A DNA stretch of 35,290 nt, taken from Komagataeibacter swingsii. GTDB lineage: Bacteria; Pseudomonadota; Alphaproteobacteria; Acetobacterales; Acetobacteraceae. A program made the position numbers and the translations under genes. Positions 7,962 through 16,162 of this stretch are shown in pieces (the first letter of the stretch is position 1; every line of letters starts with the position of its first letter). The notes beneath the pieces are model-generated. The model was not told the origin of the DNA and searched no databases. It saw nothing but the letters and a program-made list of their open reading frames with translations. The DNA is taken from positions 1-35,290 of the forward strand of contig NZ_NKUB01000027.1 of the NCBI RefSeq assembly GCF_003207895.1, written 5' to 3'.

Positions 7962-8657
7962 TCAGGCCGGGCGGAAGATTACATAGACCTTCCTGACCGT
8001 CTCCCGGTTGTCCCATGCGCATTCGGCGCCCCGTTCGACAAGGAAGATGTCGCCTTTGCTGAACGTCTTTTCCCGTCCCGCGCCATCAACCAGTGTCACG
8101 CTGCCTTCGATCAGGTACATCAGTTCGGCATGGGCGTAGCGCACGGCGCGGCGGGCATAGGGGGTGGCGGACCATGTGCCGCAACGCAGTTCGCCATTGG
8201 CGGATTTATAGTCATTGAAGCTGCGGCAGGTGGGGGCCGGGCCAGCCAGCACCGCCGCCGAAGGCGATGCCGATGGCGCCAAGACCGGGTTGGGGTCGAT
8301 CACCACCGGCGTCTGCGCGCCTGGCGTGCTGGTGTCGCAGCGCATGGCGATGGCCCGCGTGCCCGGCGCGGCGGCCCAACTGAAGGCGCTGCCCTTTGGC
8401 ATGACGATGCACCCGTCGGGACCAAGGACGTTTGCGCCGATGTTCAGCTCCCCCGTCAGCACGATCACGAATTCATCCGCCGGCATGGCCGTAACCAGCC
8501 CCGCGCCCTGCGGTGCGCAGGCCATGACCGACAGCCCGTTCCCCTGCCCTGCAAGCTTCGTGCGGGCCAGCAGGAAATCACCGGGTGCAGGCATGGTGGT
8601 GTCGGCAAAGGCGCGCAGGTCAACAAAGCTGCGTACGATTACGTCGGTCGGGGTCAT
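7962..8657 (-). CDS. Two-cupin domain protein
   Basis: A 231-aa protein starting MTPTDVIVRSFVDLRAF. It contains two cupin-like halves. The first has GLVTAMPADEFVIVLTGELN with a weak metal motif. The second has VRYAHAELMYLIEGSVTLVDG followed by FSKGDIFLVERGAECAW, the typical cupin motif 1 / motif 2 pair of the EutQ / ureidoglycine aminohydrolase-like branch. The substrate is not predictable, and several metal-ligand histidines are replaced in the N-terminal half. The ATG at 8657 is used rather than one 9 codons upstream. It lies inside the phage late module between scaffold and capsid and is flanked by hairpin repeats, so it is probably metabolic cargo rather than a virion gene. Confidence 0.7.
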   Translation of the reverse strand: MTPTDVIVRSFVDLRAFADTTMPAPGDFLLARTKLAGQGNGLSVMACAPQGAGLVTAMPADEFVIVLTGELNIGANVLGPDGCIVMPKGSAFSWAAAPGTRAIAMRCDTSTPGAQTPVVIDPNPVLAPSASPSAAVLAGPAPTCRSFNDYKSANGELRCGTWSATPYARRAVRYAHAELMYLIEGSVTLVDGAGREKTFSKGDIFLVERGAECAWDNRETVRKVYVIFRPA

Positions 8658-8989
8658 TCGGCACGGTCCTCCGGGTGTGTTCACCCTGTTGCAGGCAGTA
8701 TGGGGCCACCCGTTTGCGCCGGGTGGATTTCAGACCGCAACCGTAACATGCGGCCGCCCATGCGTCACCCATGACAGTCCTGTCCCGTCGCGTCCGTTAT
8801 CAGGGACGTTTTTGGTAAAGCTTTTTCCAGAACGCTTCGACAGAGCGCCATTTTTTGTAAAAAGGCGGTATCTTCCCATCCCGGTCAGAAGGGAACGGGG
8901 TCCTGTCTGCCATTCAGGCGGACAGTACAGTCTATCGGGCATATCCGCGCCTGTTGAAATCAGGCCCCCTGACCATCGCGACCACGCTT
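8658..8989. other. Gene-free stretch between scaffold and cupin genes
   Basis: About 330 nt. It contains a hairpin with CCACCCG/CGGGTGG arms (8706-8726) and a decayed repeat copy (8806-8875). ORFs running through it are continuations of antisense shadows. It probably holds the cupin promoter and the end of the scaffold transcript; no clear promoter motif is visible. Confidence 0.4.
8806..8875 (+). repeat. Decayed double-hairpin repeat
   Basis: GTTTTTGGTAAAGCTTTTTC and a GCGCCATTTTTTGTAAAAAGGC segment show that both hairpins were present, but both have lost perfect pairing. The order of the two parts corresponds to the inverted orientation. Confidence 0.6.
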
Positions 8990-9490
8990 TCAGGTCGCGA
9001 CCGGCCAGCGCAGGCCCGCGGCACTGGCGGCGGCCTTTACATCACGCGCGCCCGCCGTGCGGGCGTCGAACGGGGCGGGATCGCCCGCGCGGGGCGCGGG
9101 GCCGGATGCGGTGGTGCCACGGGCGGCCCCCGATGCGGGCTGCGGTGGGGTAAACAGGTAGGCACGGCTGTCACGCGCGGCCTGCATGATCGTGTCCAGC
9201 CCCTGCGGCGTGCCGTCCTCGGCCAATGTGACAGTGGACAGGTCCACCAGCCGTACCACATCGGCGGGTTCCACCGCCCCCATGCGGGCGGCCATGGCGC
9301 GGGCTTCGGCGCGGATCACGGCGCGGCTGGCGCGGGTGCGGGCGGTCGCGGCCTGTTCGGTGGCGCGGGCCAGGTCGGCTTCCAGCGTGGCGCGGGCCTG
9401 CGTGGCTTCGTCCCGTTCGGCGCGCAGGGCGGCCAGTTCGCGGCGCATCGTGTCCATGTCGGGGGTTTCGGGAACGCTTGATCGGGTCAT
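8990..9490 (-). CDS. Phage capsid scaffolding protein
   Basis: A 166-aa protein starting MTRSSVPETPDMDTMRREL. Residues 13-75 form a long Ala/Glu/Arg coiled coil (LAALRAERDEATQARATL...). They are followed by AARMGAVEPADVVRLVDLST, an 'EDGTPQGLDTIMQAARDSRAYLF' style segment, and an acidic/Pro-rich tail. This coiled coil plus 'gld.im..lr.s.pylF' pattern is characteristic of scaffold proteins of the GP20-like family. It lies between portal and capsid genes. GGAGG six bases before the ATG supports the start. Scaffold proteins organise capsid subunits into the procapsid and then leave it. Confidence 0.78.
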   Translation of the reverse strand: MTRSSVPETPDMDTMRRELAALRAERDEATQARATLEADLARATEQAATARTRASRAVIRAEARAMAARMGAVEPADVVRLVDLSTVTLAEDGTPQGLDTIMQAARDSRAYLFTPPQPASGAARGTTASGPAPRAGDPAPFDARTAGARDVKAAASAAGLRWPVAT

Positions 9491-9517
9491 GTCATGCCTC
9501 CGTTCAGGAATGAAAAA

Positions 9518-10930
9518 TCAGTTCGCGCTTTCGGCGCCGATCCGCGCCCACTCGCCATGGGGGCTGGGCGTGCCCGCGCGGGCGGCCAGGATCAGGCACG
9601 CCGTCTGCCGCGACAGGAAACCGCCGCGCACCGCCGTATCCAGCCCCTGCGCCAGTTGCGCCAGGTCGGCTTCCGTGCCCGGAAAATAGGGCGGCCACTG
9701 CAACGCCAGGCCATCGGCGTCCAGCCCCGCGTAATCGCGCCCGCCAATGCGCAGGCCACCGGCAAGGGCGTGCGAAAACGCGCACACCATGCGATACAGC
9801 GCCAGCAGCCCGTATTCGCCATAGGACAGGCGCATCCGGTCCGCCAGCCACAGCAGGGGCTGGTACAACATCTCCATCGCGCGGCCCGATGTGGGGGCGC
9901 TCAGCCGGTCGGCCTGCGCGCGGTTGCCGTGGATCTGCTCCATCACGCTGGCGCGCAGTTCGCGGTAATGGTCGCGCATGGCCCCTGCCGCGTCGCCGTT
10001 GATTTCCAGCAGCTTGGCATCCCCGTCCAGCGGCAGCGTCAGCGCGGATGCCGCCCCACCGGATGACGCGGGCGTGCCATCGGCATACGGATCCGGCCCC
10101 GCGCGGATCACCAGCCTTGGGTCGGCGCTGTATTTCAGGCCGCGCCCGGATTGCGACAGCAGGTAGTCGCACTCGATCACCGTATCAATGGCGGCCTCGA
10201 ACGTGCATGGCCCGTCCATCACGCCGGGGGCGGCCAGGTTGGCCATCCATACCCATGGCACGAAACCAAGGGCGTGATGCGTGCCGCGCGTGGGGTCCAC
10301 CCGCGTGGGCAGGCCCGCATCGACCCGCTGCGGCACGTAGACATGGCAGTCCGCGCGGTCCCATACACGTCGCCACCAGAACACGGTCGCCGCGTCATCA
10401 GGCCCGACCGGCCACCCCTGCCCCGCCAGTGTCGCGCCCGTGACCTTGTAGCATTCGGTCATGGCGCATAGTTCGCCCGCGCCATCCCATTGCGGGGTCA
10501 GGTACAGCGTGTCATGCACTGCAAAACGTAGTTGGCGGTCCACGGCCTCCACCAGCACCGCGACCGATCCGACCGACCCGCGCGTGGCCGCGTCCATCAT
10601 CAGCGCGGGCAGCGCCGTGCTGGCGGCCACCTGCGCCAGTATGCCCGGCAATGCGGGGTCGGTGGCCGCAGTGGTGGGCCAGTGCGAGGCGCCAAACAGC
10701 AGCGACACCGCATCATCCACCACTGCGCGGCACATATTGGTGCGCACCGATGGCCGGCGCTGCGACAGGGGGATATATTCCCCCGCCCCGTTATATTCGG
10801 TGCCGAACGGGTTGGGGATGGCGTCGTACTGCGTGCCCGCCAGCACGCGGCCCAGGGCTGCAAGCCGCCCCGCGCGCGCGGGCAGGTCCGGGTCGCGGGG
10901 GTAGGTTTTCCTCAGTTCCTGCCAGTCCAT
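9518..10930 (-). CDS. Phage portal protein
   Basis: A 470-aa protein starting MDWQELRKTYPRDPDLPARA, with GGAG about 7 nt before the ATG. Features fit SPP1 gp6-like portal proteins: an early RTNMCRAVVDDAVSLLFG segment, a central wing region, DTVIECDYLLSQSGRGLKYS, and a helical region REL...VMEQIHGNRAQADRLSA followed by SGRAMEMLYQPLLWLADRMR, the typical 'sG.Al....~pl~~~a' portal helix. It is encoded after the large terminase gene and before the scaffold gene. Portals form the dodecameric ring at one capsid vertex through which the terminase pumps DNA. The divergent DUF2726 gene separates it from its usual terminase neighbour. Confidence 0.85.
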   Translation of the reverse strand: MDWQELRKTYPRDPDLPARAGRLAALGRVLAGTQYDAIPNPFGTEYNGAGEYIPLSQRRPSVRTNMCRAVVDDAVSLLFGASHWPTTAATDPALPGILAQVAASTALPALMMDAATRGSVGSVAVLVEAVDRQLRFAVHDTLYLTPQWDGAGELCAMTECYKVTGATLAGQGWPVGPDDAATVFWWRRVWDRADCHVYVPQRVDAGLPTRVDPTRGTHHALGFVPWVWMANLAAPGVMDGPCTFEAAIDTVIECDYLLSQSGRGLKYSADPRLVIRAGPDPYADGTPASSGGAASALTLPLDGDAKLLEINGDAAGAMRDHYRELRASVMEQIHGNRAQADRLSAPTSGRAMEMLYQPLLWLADRMRLSYGEYGLLALYRMVCAFSHALAGGLRIGGRDYAGLDADGLALQWPPYFPGTEADLAQLAQGLDTAVRGGFLSRQTACLILAARAGTPSPHGEWARIGAESAN

Positions 10931-11045
10931 GCTGTCTCTCCGGTATGGTGGGCGATGGGGGTGGATTTGGTGGTGATGCGGCGGCAAAACCGCGATAGAC
11001 AGGCCGCTGTGGGGCGCATGGTCGTGTGGAGGAGAAAAGAATAAA

Positions 11046-11726
11046 ATGGATATCAGTCACCTGTTGCTGGCCCCGGTGCGCCTGGCGGTGGAAATCGGCG
11101 TTGTGGGCGTTGCGGTCGCGGTGGTGGCGGGCGCGTGGCGCAGGCGGCATGGCCACCCGCCCGCGCCGCGCCCGTTCCAGCCCGCGTCCCCCCGGCCTGC
11201 GCCGCCCCAGCCTGCACAGCCCCAGTCTGCACAGCCCCAGCCTGCGCCGCTACAGCCTGTGCCGCCGGTTCTGGCCGCCCCGGTTGCGGATGCCGGGTTC
11301 AGCGTGCCCGTTTCCATGGCCGATTACGGCTGGGCGGTGCGGCTGTACCACCCCATGGCCCTGATGTCGGAATGGGAGCGGCGCGTGCTGTCCGTGCTGG
11401 TGGCGCAGGCCCCGCGCGGCTATTATGTCTGCCCACAGGTCAGGCTGGCGGATTTCATGGCCCCGCGCGGGCCGGACCGTGACGCCAACCGGCAGGCGTT
11501 TTTCAAGATCGCCTCCAAATCCATCGACTTCGTGGTGGTGCATGTGCAAAGCGGCACCGTGGTGCTGGGGATCGAACTGGATGACAGCACCCACGCCCAC
11601 CCCGAACGCCAGTATCGCGACGGGCTGGTTGACGCCGCCTTCGCCCATACCGGCATTGCCCTGCTGCGTTTTCCCCCCGGCGCGCGGGTGGATATCAGCG
11701 GGTATTTCCGCGCCGCCCCGGCGTGA
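11046..11726 (+). CDS. Membrane-anchored DUF2726 domain protein
   Basis: A 226-aa plus-strand protein among minus-strand late genes. Residues 12-31 form one N-terminal membrane helix, followed by WRRRHGH. Residues about 38-80 are a Pro/Gln/Ala linker encoded by imperfect 15-bp tandem repeats. Residues about 97-215 form a DUF2726 domain: MSEWERRVLSVLVAQAP, VCPQVRLADFM, SIDFVVVHVQSGTVVLGIELDDSTH, ending in a small beta core. DUF2726 resembles restriction-endonuclease-like folds, and the D...ExD arrangement around DFVVVH and IELDD fits that idea. GGAGGAG lies 9 nt before the ATG. It would sit at the inner membrane facing the cytoplasm. Function unknown; it is likely a moron. Confidence 0.75.
   Translation: MDISHLLLAPVRLAVEIGVVGVAVAVVAGAWRRRHGHPPAPRPFQPASPRPAPPQPAQPQSAQPQPAPLQPVPPVLAAPVADAGFSVPVSMADYGWAVRLYHPMALMSEWERRVLSVLVAQAPRGYYVCPQVRLADFMAPRGPDRDANRQAFFKIASKSIDFVVVHVQSGTVVLGIELDDSTHAHPERQYRDGLVDAAFAHTGIALLRFPPGARVDISGYFRAAPA
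11208..11252 (+). repeat. 15-bp coding tandem repeat
   Basis: Three near-identical 15-bp units starting CAGCCTGCACAGCCC encode Gln-Pro-Ala-rich repeats in the DUF2726 protein linker. Unit number could vary between strains without breaking the frame. Confidence 0.7.
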
Positions 11727-11824
11727 TCCGGTCCGCCTGGCTGCCGCACCGCATCATCGTGATGGCGGGTCAAGCCGTCCGGTCAGGACAGGTGGCACGG
11801 TTGCGTTGAACCTTCCGGATTGCC

Positions 11825-11925
11825 TGACAAAAACATCCTTGCCTTGATTCGGGTGCGGCCTTTTTTTAAGACAGCGTTCCTTGAAGCTTTTTGGAAAAAG
11901 CTTCACCAAAAACTTTTATTATTTT
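11825..11925 (+). repeat. Double-hairpin repeat
   Basis: GTGCGGCCTTTTTTTAAGAC (decayed hairpin 1), then a well-kept hairpin 2, GAAGCTTTTTGGAAAAAGCTTC (11883-11904), and CACCAAAAACTTTTAT. It lies between the convergent DUF2726 and large terminase genes, where a bidirectional terminator is expected. Confidence 0.8.
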
Positions 11926-11952
11926 CAATGTGTTGGAAAGACTGGTCTCATC

Positions 11953-13266
11953 CTACCGCCCTAGCGTGAACCGCGTCGGCACCCATCGCGCGGGGGCGGC
12001 AGGCGGTGTGGACAGCATGAGGTCACTTAAGGCCCAGACCAGCGCATCCGCCCGGTCGGGGGAATGCGGGCCGTGATAGCCACTGGCGGAAAACTGGCAC
12101 AACTGTTCCTCCAGCATGGCGAAGCTGCCGTGATGGGTCACGCGCCCCTGTTCATACAGCGCCGCCACAGGCTCGGCGCGCGCGGCCTTGCCCCGGCTGG
12201 CGGTGACCATGCGCAGGGCGGCGTTGGGGTTGAGGCCGCGTAACGTGGCCTCGACCAAGGCACCGCCAAAGTTATGTTCAGCCACGATGCGTTCCGCCCC
12301 CCAGTCCATTTGCGCCTGCAAGGCCGCGCGCGCCCATCCCGCCGGGCTGTCCCGCCGCGACAGGTCGGCCAGAACATGGCCATTCCCGCCCGCGTCCACG
12401 CCGCATACGACAATGCCGATTTCGTCCGACCGCGTATCCTCCGGCCCCGAACAGCCCGACGGGTCCACCGCCACGACAATGCGGCGCATCGCCCCGGCCA
12501 CGCCGCCACGGGTTGCGGGTGTGACAGGGGCGGCACGGCGGAAATCCTCCATCCGCCACAACGCGCCATCCACCGCCTGCTGGTATTCGCCCAGCATGAA
12601 GCGCCTGCGTTCGCGTTCGGGCAGGGCTTCAAGCTGGGCCATGTATTGGGGCGACAGGTTGGCGCGGTTGCCATCGGGGTTCAGGCGCATGGTGGCGTAA
12701 CGCGCGCGGTCCAGGGGGGCTGCGGATGTGGGGTCCACCCCGTCCTCGAACACGCGGTACAGCCAGTGCGCGGTGGTGGGGGGATTGGCGTCGATATATT
12801 CCCTCAGCGCCAGCGGTGATTTCTGCGCCAGCCGCGTCAGCAGCATGTTGCGCGCGCCATAGGTGATCTGGCTGGCTTCGTTCAGGTAGACGGTGGCGAA
12901 TTCCAGCCCCAGTATCTTTTCCGTCCGGTCCTCGTCATCCAGCCCGCCAAACAGGATGACCGACCCGTTGGGCATTTCCACCGTCCAGTCGGTGCGCGAC
13001 AGCGCCCAGGGCACGGTGGGAAAGCACCGCCGCATGACGGTGGGAAACGTATCGGCCAGCACGGTGGCCCGCAGCGCGTTCAGCCGGTGGCGGAATATGC
13101 CGTGCCGCGTGCCCGCCGCCTTCAGTGCGCGTATCACCACCGCGCGCACCAGCACGAACGTCTTGCCCGACCGCGCCCCGCCACGCAGCAGGATATGCGT
13201 GGCGGGACCGCCCAGCAGCCGGTTGGCCGCGCGCTGGTCCGCTGTCAGGCTGAAGGCGTGTTTCAA
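11953..13266 (-). CDS. Phage terminase large subunit
   Basis: A 437-aa DNA-packaging motor. The ATPase domain has Walker A GGARSGKT (residues 29-36) and Walker B VYLNEAS (126-132). The nuclease domain begins around VVAVDPSG, with the metal-binding Asp at 268. A later SPDRADALVWAL supplies the conserved terminal Asp of the terminase nuclease fold. The start is a TTG at 13266 preceded by an AGGGGGC ribosome binding site; the next ATG would remove the Walker A motif. It is encoded right after the small terminase gene, separated by an inverted hairpin repeat. It cuts concatemeric DNA and translocates it through the portal. Confidence 0.92.
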   Translation of the reverse strand: MKHAFSLTADQRAANRLLGGPATHILLRGGARSGKTFVLVRAVVIRALKAAGTRHGIFRHRLNALRATVLADTFPTVMRRCFPTVPWALSRTDWTVEMPNGSVILFGGLDDEDRTEKILGLEFATVYLNEASQITYGARNMLLTRLAQKSPLALREYIDANPPTTAHWLYRVFEDGVDPTSAAPLDRARYATMRLNPDGNRANLSPQYMAQLEALPERERRRFMLGEYQQAVDGALWRMEDFRRAAPVTPATRGGVAGAMRRIVVAVDPSGCSGPEDTRSDEIGIVVCGVDAGGNGHVLADLSRRDSPAGWARAALQAQMDWGAERIVAEHNFGGALVEATLRGLNPNAALRMVTASRGKAARAEPVAALYEQGRVTHHGSFAMLEEQLCQFSASGYHGPHSPDRADALVWALSDLMLSTPPAAPARWVPTRFTLGR

Positions 13267-13286
13267 AAGCCTGCCCCCTGAAAGTA

Positions 13287-13372
13287 GAAAAAGTTTTTGG
13301 TGAAGCTTTTTTCAAAAAGCTTCGAAGAACGCCGCCTTTTTGAAAAAAGGCGGCACCCAAAAACGTCTATTC
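13287..13372 (-). repeat. Double-hairpin repeat, minus orientation
   Basis: Both hairpins are intact: a GAAGCTTTTTTCAAAAAGCTTC-type hairpin near 13302-13323 and GCCGCC...GGCGGC at 13331-13354, then CACCCAAAAACGT. It lies between the small and large terminase genes. Confidence 0.85.
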
Positions 13373-13379
13373 CGTTTTT

Positions 13380-13778
13380 TTACAGTTCTGCATCATCGGT
13401 CGTGATCGTGATGGCAATCGTGTTTCCCCCTTCCCGCCGGTCGGCGGGCGGGCGCAGGCGGGTTGCGACCCACATCCGCGCCTCCATGCGCAGTTTGATC
13501 GCGGGCACGTCGTCACGGCCGGTGGCGCGGTCGGCTATGGTTATGATGTCCTCGGCCAGCGTATCGGCCGCCGCCTCCCGCGCGGTGGCGTACAGGGCGC
13601 GAAACCCCGCATTGTCGCGCAGCCAGCGAAACACCGTGGCCCGGTGCGGCATGGCCGGATCATTACAGATCGCGCGCAGGCTGTGCCCATCGGCCAGCCG
13701 GGTGCAGATTTCCTCCGCCACCCGGCGGCTGTACGCCCCGCGCCGCGCGCCCGGTGTGGCGGGTTCGGGCATGGTCAT
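13380..13778 (-). CDS. Phage terminase small subunit
   Basis: A 132-aa protein. Residues 15-58 form a helix-turn-helix: YSRRVAEEICTRLADGHSLR, CNDPAMPHRATVFRWL. They are followed by the conserved FRALYATAREAAADTLAEDI helix and an IADRATG...KLRMEARMWVATRLRP segment. This order is diagnostic of a large family of phage small terminases that bind the pac/cos site and recruit the large subunit. It is the first gene of the late module on the minus strand, so the late promoter should lie upstream, in the transition zone beyond 13,780. Confidence 0.85.
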   Translation of the reverse strand: MTMPEPATPGARRGAYSRRVAEEICTRLADGHSLRAICNDPAMPHRATVFRWLRDNAGFRALYATAREAAADTLAEDIITIADRATGRDDVPAIKLRMEARMWVATRLRPPADRREGGNTIAITITTDDAEL

Positions 13779-14239
13779 GCTTTCCTGTCATCCAGCGGAT
13801 ATGAAAAACGCCCGGGCTGCCATGTGGGGCGGTCCGGGCGTGGTTGTGTCATGATAGGGTTGTTATGCGGAAAAACCGTGCAGGTGGGAACTGGTTTTGT
13901 TTTGTCTTCTGGTTGTGCATCTGTCTTGCGGGGAAGCAGGATATTCGATATAGAATAGAAACGAGAAAAATTATCCATTTTCAATTAGGCAATAATAAAA
14001 TCGTATATTATCTCATATTTATAGTATTTTTTAGTATTACAAAGTTATAAATTTATAAAATAATTTCCTAAGAAATATTTATAATTATTGCACAAATAAA
14101 TGGAGTTTTTTCTTTCTCTACATCCGATAGTAAATAGTGATAGCTAGGCAGGAGAGGCAATGAAATTTTAAGATGACAGCATGCGATATGATATGTAACA
14201 ATTCGGTCACTATTTTTTTTGGAAGTGAGAAATTTTCAT
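13779..14239. other. Composition-transition and leader region
   Basis: About 460 nt in which GC falls abruptly from typical of the window to strongly AT-rich, with the change near 13,930-13,990. It holds no convincing gene; a 60-codon plus-strand ORF that straddles the change lacks a credible start. A very good ribosome binding site (GGAGAGG) at 14151-14157 precedes a three-codon ORF, ATG AAA TTT TAA (14160-14171), which may be a leader mini-ORF or gene debris. This is probably the insertion boundary and the promoter region of the NACHT gene. Confidence 0.5.
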
Positions 14240-16162
14240 ATGGATTTAGTTACAAGCAGCTTAACTGTCGGCGCAATAAAAAATATTTCCCATGAACTTA
14301 ATGAGACAGAAAAGCAAGCAATAACATCTTTTGTGAATGGAATTAAGAAAAATCTAAAAAAAATACCAAAATTTTCACAATATTTCACCGGTGATGGTAT
14401 TGATAGATATATATCTTATAATTACGAAAAGTTTTCTACAACAAAGACGTTATTAAATAGGAATACACCGGTAAAAATTTCAGATTGTTTTGTTTCACAA
14501 AATTTTAATTATAAAAATGAAAGAGGAGAGCAGGAAGAGATAGATCTTAATGTATTTTTAAAAGATACAATTTCAGAATATCCAAAGAATATTATAAATG
14601 GTATGGCCGGTTCTGGTAAAACCATTTTATTGAAATATATTTTCAATGAATCAATATCGAAAGGCTATGCTAAATTACCAATTTTCTTTGAATTCAGAGA
14701 GATTAATTATAGCAGGGAAGGGAAAAGTATTGTAAAGTCGGTAGTTGATCATGTTAAAAATTCTTTTCCATCTTTTGATGATGAACTTTTCCATTATGGA
14801 ATGAAGCACGGACATTTTTATCTGCTTTTAGATGGGTTTGATGAGATATCGCCTCATATGAGAGGAATAATTTCAAAAGAAATTCTTGATCTTTCATCAA
14901 ATTATCCAATTTCACCAATACTAGTAACAAGTAGACCCTCTCAAGATTTTATATCGTGGTATGGATTTAGACAGATAAATATATCAAAATTTACTCGGGA
15001 GCAGACTGTAGAATTTATATATAAGACTTCTTTTGATAAAGAAAAAAAGAAAGAATTTATTAATGATATTAATAATTTATACTCCACAGAGCACAATGGA
15101 CAATCTTTTTATGCTGACAATAAAGAATTTCTTTCTAATCCACTTTTGACAAGTATGATGCTATTGGTTTTTGATAAAAAAAATAGGATACCTCATAATA
15201 AGGCTGTTTATTATAGTAAATGTTATGATGTTTTGACTGAAGAGCATGATTCAACAAAAGGTTCATTTATTCGAGAGTTATATTGTGGGTTAAAAATAGA
15301 AGATTTGACAAAAGTATTTATGTATTTTTGTGTACTTACATATAATAAAAATATATTCCTATTTATTAAAAATGATTTAATTGAGTTTATAAATCAATCA
15401 ATATCAAAACTTAGGGATGAAGATGCAAAGAAAATAGTTGATAGAGCTTCCGACATAATTAGGGATTTCTGTGAATCTATATCAATTATGCAAAATGATG
15501 GGATTTATTTTGAGTTTATTCATAGATCATTTCAGGAATATTTTTTTGCTAAATTTGCATTTAATAATCAAGTGATACCCATGGAAAGAATATTATGCTC
15601 TATTTTGGATAGGGCTGATGTAAGTAATATTTTATCATTGGTAGATTCCATGGGACATGGTGAGTATGAAAAAGGGTTTATAATGCCCATTTTAAAAAAA
15701 ACATTGGGAAAATTTAACGAAAAAAGAAGTGACAAGAAATACATTGTTTCTATGTTTTTTACCAGAGTATTATCTTCATTTGGACATTCTCCATATTTAT
15801 ATTTTTCAGATGAATCTGTTCCTGATTATTATAATGATGTTTTCTTTGAAAAAGAAGAAAAATGCAATCCAATAGAAGGTTTTTATATTGAAGTGCTTTT
15901 GAAGCATGCGTCAATCTATTATAAACAGGCATACAACGTCTCAGAGACTAAGATAAATAGATGCATGGAAAAAATGACAAAATATAACTTCAATATAAAA
16001 ACAGGCGATTCGAAAAGCATTTCGTTATTGACCGAATTTCAGATTATTAATTCTGGAATATATGATGTATGCATTGCATTGATGGATGTATTAAATTATA
16101 TGAATAATAATATAGAAAAAATGAACAATAAGTTTGAAGGTAATTGGATATCTGAATTTTGA
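14240..16162 (+). CDS. Stand-alone NACHT NTPase, putative antiphage NLR-like protein
   Basis: A 640-aa protein with the signatures of a STAND/NACHT ATPase: Walker A GMAGSGKT (121-128), the extended Walker B LLLDGFDEI (195-203), a sensor-like ILVTSRPS (227-234), NPLLTSMMLLV (300-310) and a winged-helix segment FIHRSFQEYFFAKFAF (426-441). The N-terminal ~115 residues are helical with no recognisable nuclease, TIR or protease effector motif. The C-terminal ~200 residues have no obvious leucine-rich, WD or TPR repeats. Bacterial NACHT proteins are known antiphage defence proteins. Base composition is extremely AT-rich against a GC-rich background, implying recent transfer. The ATG at 14240 (GTGAG upstream) is chosen over an in-frame TTG at 14219. 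No partner gene is visible. Confidence 0.82.
   Translation: MDLVTSSLTVGAIKNISHELNETEKQAITSFVNGIKKNLKKIPKFSQYFTGDGIDRYISYNYEKFSTTKTLLNRNTPVKISDCFVSQNFNYKNERGEQEEIDLNVFLKDTISEYPKNIINGMAGSGKTILLKYIFNESISKGYAKLPIFFEFREINYSREGKSIVKSVVDHVKNSFPSFDDELFHYGMKHGHFYLLLDGFDEISPHMRGIISKEILDLSSNYPISPILVTSRPSQDFISWYGFRQINISKFTREQTVEFIYKTSFDKEKKKEFINDINNLYSTEHNGQSFYADNKEFLSNPLLTSMMLLVFDKKNRIPHNKAVYYSKCYDVLTEEHDSTKGSFIRELYCGLKIEDLTKVFMYFCVLTYNKNIFLFIKNDLIEFINQSISKLRDEDAKKIVDRASDIIRDFCESISIMQNDGIYFEFIHRSFQEYFFAKFAFNNQVIPMERILCSILDRADVSNILSLVDSMGHGEYEKGFIMPILKKTLGKFNEKRSDKKYIVSMFFTRVLSSFGHSPYLYFSDESVPDYYNDVFFEKEEKCNPIEGFYIEVLLKHASIYYKQAYNVSETKINRCMEKMTKYNFNIKTGDSKSISLLTEFQIINSGIYDVCIALMDVLNYMNNNIEKMNNKFEGNWISEF

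Noticed and set aside
13844-14050. 68-codon plus-strand ORF at the GC/AT boundary
   Set aside because: It straddles two DNA segments of different origin, begins without a ribosome binding site and has no family pattern.
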